This document shows, piece by piece, positions 60,561-64,000 of a DNA stretch of 64,000 bases. The position numbers were made by a program, and so were the translations under genes. Each line of letters begins with the position of its first letter. Within the stretch, counting starts at the first letter, position 1. The notes beneath the pieces are model-generated. The model did not search any database. It worked only from the letters and a program-made list of their open reading frames with translations, and was not told the origin of the DNA. Origin of the DNA: Hydractinia symbiolongicarpus (taxonomy: Eukaryota > Cnidaria > Hydrozoa > Anthoathecata > Hydractiniidae); NCBI RefSeq assembly GCF_029227915.1, contig NC_079882.1, positions 27,471,001 through 27,535,000 of the forward strand, given 5' to 3'.

Positions 60561-61193
60561 ACTTACACACATTATACATTGTATTAGGAGCGAAGCAGAT
60601 TTTCACCAAGAACTTCATTGTTTTAAATATGGCAGACAAAAAGTCTGATGGCTGATAATGTGTTTCACCGATATATTCTACGGTCCAGTACCAAAATTTT
60701 AAATTGGCTATGAAAAACTGTGTTTTTGAAATATCCACCATCTTTGAAAGTCTTTTTGTAAATTGGGACAAAAACTCGAAATTGGCAAATAATATTTAAA
60801 ATCTTAAAAATGGAATTATTTTCGCCAAAGGCCAATTTTCAAATTTTTGACAGAAATTCATTTTTGCGAATCGGTAACTTTTAGATTCTAAAGTTGCAAA
60901 ATCCTCCACAATTTATTCCTGCTGTAATTGCAGGAAACATGCCCAGTTATTTCAGCGTGAATATATATATTGTGCAATATTATGCAATTTTTACATCTAT
61001 GGCAACAGGGGCACGAAGGCATGGAGAATTAGTGTCTACTGAATCAAAATGTATTCATTCAAGATGACGGAGAGAGTTGTGTGCACTACTACGAGCTTAG
61101 AAAGCAGTTTCACAAAAACAATACATAATCACAAATGCAAAACAGCCTACACAAATATCAGGGTGTGAAATTGGTCAGACAACTTAGATTTTA

Positions 61194-61362
61194 ACTGTAA
61201 AATACGATTGTTTTATCAAATGTATCTCTCCTGTCTCTGGGCCCAAAGCGATATTTTTTTTTGCCATGGATATTAACGTCGAAAAGATCAACCCCCACCC
61301 CCTATCGCTTTGAGCACAGATACAAGAGAGATATATTTGATAAAACGATCGTATTTTACAGT
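61194..61362. repeat. 169-bp fold-back element with about 59-bp arms
   Basis: ACTGTAAAATACGATTG at the left (from 61194) is mirrored by CGATCGTATTTTACAGT at the right (to 61362). Pairing continues inward through TTTTATCAAAT, TATCTCTC and CAAAGCGATA with about eight mismatches. A 50-nt centre separates the arms. No coding capacity; a MITE or foldback transposon is the simplest reading. Confidence 0.82.
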
Positions 61363-61436
61363 GCCCGGATCTTGTCTGTTTACGAGCGGAAGAGAGGAGG
61401 ACCTTCCATGTACAGTTGTTGTTGTTTGGTTTTGGT

Positions 61437-61751
61437 CTCGGTATCCATACAATGGAAGGAAGAGAGCAAAAACATCAACAAATCGCTAAGTATGCTAAAA
61501 AAGCCACATATCAAAATCGTTGGTCTTTCACCTTCCGACATGAATTCATTCAACTAGTATATCTAAAAGAGCATGGGTTCGACTTGAAGAAATATAACAA
61601 GCGGCGTGTAAGGTACATACCTGATGAAAAGGAAGGTTGTTGTAAAAAATGTAGGTTACAGCTTGATAATAATAGAAAGTGTTTCTTGTGTGATAGCTAT
61701 TTAATGCAGGACATTACTACATTTGTTGAATCTAAAATGTATTCAATTTAG
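61437..61751 (+). CDS. Unrecognised small protein or exon with a CxxC-x9-CxxC zinc ribbon
   Basis: From ATG 61452 the frame runs about 100 residues: MEGREQKHQQIAKYAKK, then RHEFIQLVYLKEHGFDLKKY, RRVRYIPDEKEGCCKKCRLQ and CFLCDSYLMQDITTF. The charged composition and the CKKC-x9-CFLC pair argue for a real, zinc-binding coding sequence. The absence of a clear upstream exon leaves open whether it is a complete small gene, a last exon, or part of a mobile-element protein. I do not recognise the family. It starts 90 bp after the fold-back element. Confidence 0.4.
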   Translation, partial: LGIHTMEGREQKHQQIAKYAKKATYQNRWSFTFRHEFIQLVYLKEHGFDLKKYNKRRVRYIPDEKEGCCKKCRLQLDNNRKCFLCDSYLMQDITTFVESKMYSI

Positions 61752-62392
61752 TATTCTATATTAGTTAGAGTATATATATGTTGTTTGAAGTTATCACTAT
61801 TACGCGTATATATTATAAAATGGAAACAACGATTCTTTGCTTATTGTCACACATGAAATATGCATAGCTATGTATCTAGGTTGAAACAAACATGACAACA
61901 CTTATAGTGCATGTTATAATTATTACTTTTTATCATGATTTTAAGACTGTGTAGCTATATATTTGCAGGATATTTTGGCTAAGCTAGTGATATTTGTTCA
62001 TATATTTAGGATATTTGTTTTTTTGGGTTTTCTTTGATTACATTCAAAGAGAAAGTTTATAACTTGTACGAGATGTTTTATATATTATATATATACCCTG
62101 TAGTGGATTAATTTTTGCATGGATTAATTTTTTGCGGATTTCGGGGTGCTCTGCGAAATTAAATTCCCTCGAAATAAAGTCAGCGTAAAAATTAATCCAC
62201 TTAATATATATATATATCAGTTTTGTTTTGATGTATACAGACTGATACTTTATTCGTTTTGGATATTATTTTTTAAGGTTTTCATGTTTATATATCTATA
62301 TATACCTGTCCTTTGCGACCACAAATTTTCCGTCTCGTAGGCGTTCGTTGTAGACAGGTTTGACTGTAGTTGCAACTATATGAGATGTTTTA
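61752..62392. other. Gene-poor stretch
   Basis: AT-rich with several TATATA runs; nothing recognised. Confidence 0.4.
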
Positions 62393-62842
62393 GGCGGCCA
62401 TCAATGATATGTTTATTTCGGGTCCGAAATACTCGTGAAAGAGAGTCAGTCGGTCGGTCGGTATTTAAGAAATTTGGAGTTTTCGCAATTGACAACTTTT
62501 AACACGTTGATTCTGTAAAATCAGTGCATTGCCATCAAGATGCGTATTTAAACCATATACAATATACATATACAATGGTTATTGTTGTATATATTACCTA
62601 TTGATTGTTATGCATTGTAAATCATAATTAAAGTTAATAATGCATAAAGAGATAGCATTCGGTATTTTCAAATTCACCGTATTCTCTTTCTGCGATATTG
62701 TTTTTTTCTTTTTCTTTTCGAACGGTTAAAGTTACAAAATTTATAGTTAAAGTTATAAATTTCTGACTTACCGACTCGGAAAAACTCCAAAAAAATGAGG
62801 CGGTCGAAGGACCCGAAACAAAACATATCATTGATGGCCACC
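62393..62842. mobile_element. 450-bp MITE with about 34-bp terminal inverted repeats
   Basis: GGCGGCCATCAATGATATG at the left is mirrored by CATATCATTGATGGCCACC at the right, and similarity continues through TTTCGGGTCC. Flanks (ATGTTTTA left, TATGTTTA right) suggest an 8-9 bp target duplication, as in Mutator-like or hAT elements, but the match is imperfect. There is no coding capacity. Confidence 0.75.
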
Positions 62843-64000
62843 TATGTTTAGCTTTGTTTTGGTATAGCTATATTTATTGATATTTTTCTCGTCCCTTTAC
62901 AAAATAACACCGCCCCATTCTTAAATTTATTTTGTACTCAAGTAAAAAACGAGATGTTGTATTTATATTTTTTTGGGATGGAGTATGTAGCTATAGCTGT
63001 AGCTGTACATTTTTATATTTTATTTTTTAAAGATATAATATCTTTTATCATTCCATATATTTCATGGTTTAGTATTATTTTAGCACGTTTTTGAATATTC
63101 TCAGACTTTTTCAATATTTTTAGAAGAGTACATATTACATAAAAGCCATTTTTGAAGAGGAAAACAGCTCTTAGCTACGGGCCCTTAGCTACAAAATATC
63201 TTCAAGTGTGCAGTTATCTAAATCTTATATATAGCTATAGCTAGCTATAGCTACTTAGTTTTATATACCATAAAATGTTTTGAATATATTTAAGACGACT
63301 GCAGTTCCATATATCTTGAAACAGTTATATATATACTGTATATCTTGTGTTATTTATTCTTAAAGATACATAGCTACAGTTGTACAAAACATCCTTTTCT
63401 TCTTCCCGTACCGCTGCAACGTTACCATTTTGAACGCGTTTCACGAACAATTCACGTAGGATTACATATTATGAATTTTAATTACAAAGCCTGAAATTTA
63501 CGGATGGCACTTTTTTCATGCCGTGTGTAGCATCAAACAAACTACATTTGGTCAGAATGTACTTCCGTCATCATGATGGCAGAGCGTACTGCAATTGAAA
63601 CTCCATGACTAAACCTACCTCTTTTGCAACTGCCATGGCCTGATACTACTGACAGGGGGTGGGGGTGGGGGTTTTCAAAGTAACGTCGAATCAACGCTTA
63701 GTTTGGCAATGTGAGCATATGGATGCCTACCCTAAACGAAGATGGCAAATTTTTTTGCCCGCCCACCACATTTTCATATGCAAAAATGACACGAACCGAA
63801 CATTTTATTGATGTCGGCTTTAGCAGTTAGGACAGTAGGTCATTAACTAGCTATATTTCAGTTAATATATAGCTAGCTAGCTAACTAGCTTATTATATGC
63901 AGTGCGAATGGCAAAAATTAGAAACCTGTTGAGGTTTGGGAATACTTAAATGCATTAACGGTAGCTACCTAATAGCTAGCTAGCTATAAAACAATAAATA
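62843..64000. other. Gene-poor stretch with TAGC-type simple repeats
   Basis: No coding region recognised. TAGCTATAGCTAGC tracts occur at about 63228-63256, 63868-63890 and 63970-63988. A G-rich tract (GGGGGTGGGGGTGGGGG) lies at about 63655-63672. Confidence 0.5.

Overview
The window is AT-rich eukaryotic DNA with spliced genes (GT-AG introns of about 80 bases to several kb), long gene-poor stretches and many decayed mobile elements. The gene set (TSP1, PAN, EGF and F5/8C extracellular modules, a CD20/MS4A-like four-span protein, a DNase I family nuclease, an intronless class A GPCR) and the repeat load (piggyBac, pogo/Tigger, DIRS/Ngaro-like, Penelope, LINE, tRNA-derived SINEs, Helitron-like ends) fit a cnidarian, probably a hydrozoan. 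That assignment is inference from gene types; no marker gene settles it.

Layout. 466-949 (+): last two exons of a TSP1-domain gene. 1051-1797: a SINE-like repeat split by a 606-bp TTAA-flanked MITE. 4694-5566 (+): intronless orphan GPCR, convergent with a seven-exon DNase I-like gene at 5710-8501 (-) that carries an extra C-terminal domain of about 154 residues. 9.2-11.9 kb: Helitron-like end, Penelope-like fragment (-) and a DIRS/Ngaro-type gag plus reverse transcriptase remnant (+). 14.7-21.8 kb (-): one gene (signal peptide, PAN, EGF-like, F5/8C) whose 4.7-kb intron contains a complete but broken 3.1-kb piggyBac element. 22.1-22.7 kb: LINE RT remnant. 27.2-28.0 kb: pogo/Tigger element. 29.5-30.1 kb (+): secreted acidic/8-cysteine protein. 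31.7-37.3 kb: retroelement remnants, one interrupted by a SINE with a 9-bp target duplication. 37.7-38.2 kb: second pogo-like element. 39.9-41.4 kb (-): five-exon MS4A-like gene. 43.7-44.1 kb: MITE. 48.0-48.1 kb: uninterrupted copy of the SINE-like repeat. 50.4 and 52.5 kb: two Helitron-like short elements. 53.1-54.1 kb (+): single-exon divergent Ras-like GTPase. 55.6-56.0 kb: LINE 3' end with an (AAT)n tail. 59.5-62.8 kb: cysteine-protease-like remnant, two fold-back elements, a small zinc-ribbon ORF and a MITE with long inverted repeats.

No operon-like or multi-gene system is visible; the host genes look independent. The best candidates for new biology are the DNase I protein with the unrecognised C-terminal domain, the 8-cysteine secreted precursor, the GTPase with an altered G3 motif, and the small tRNA-related fold-back elements. 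All exon boundaries were read by eye from splice signals, reading phase and family similarity; no search was run.
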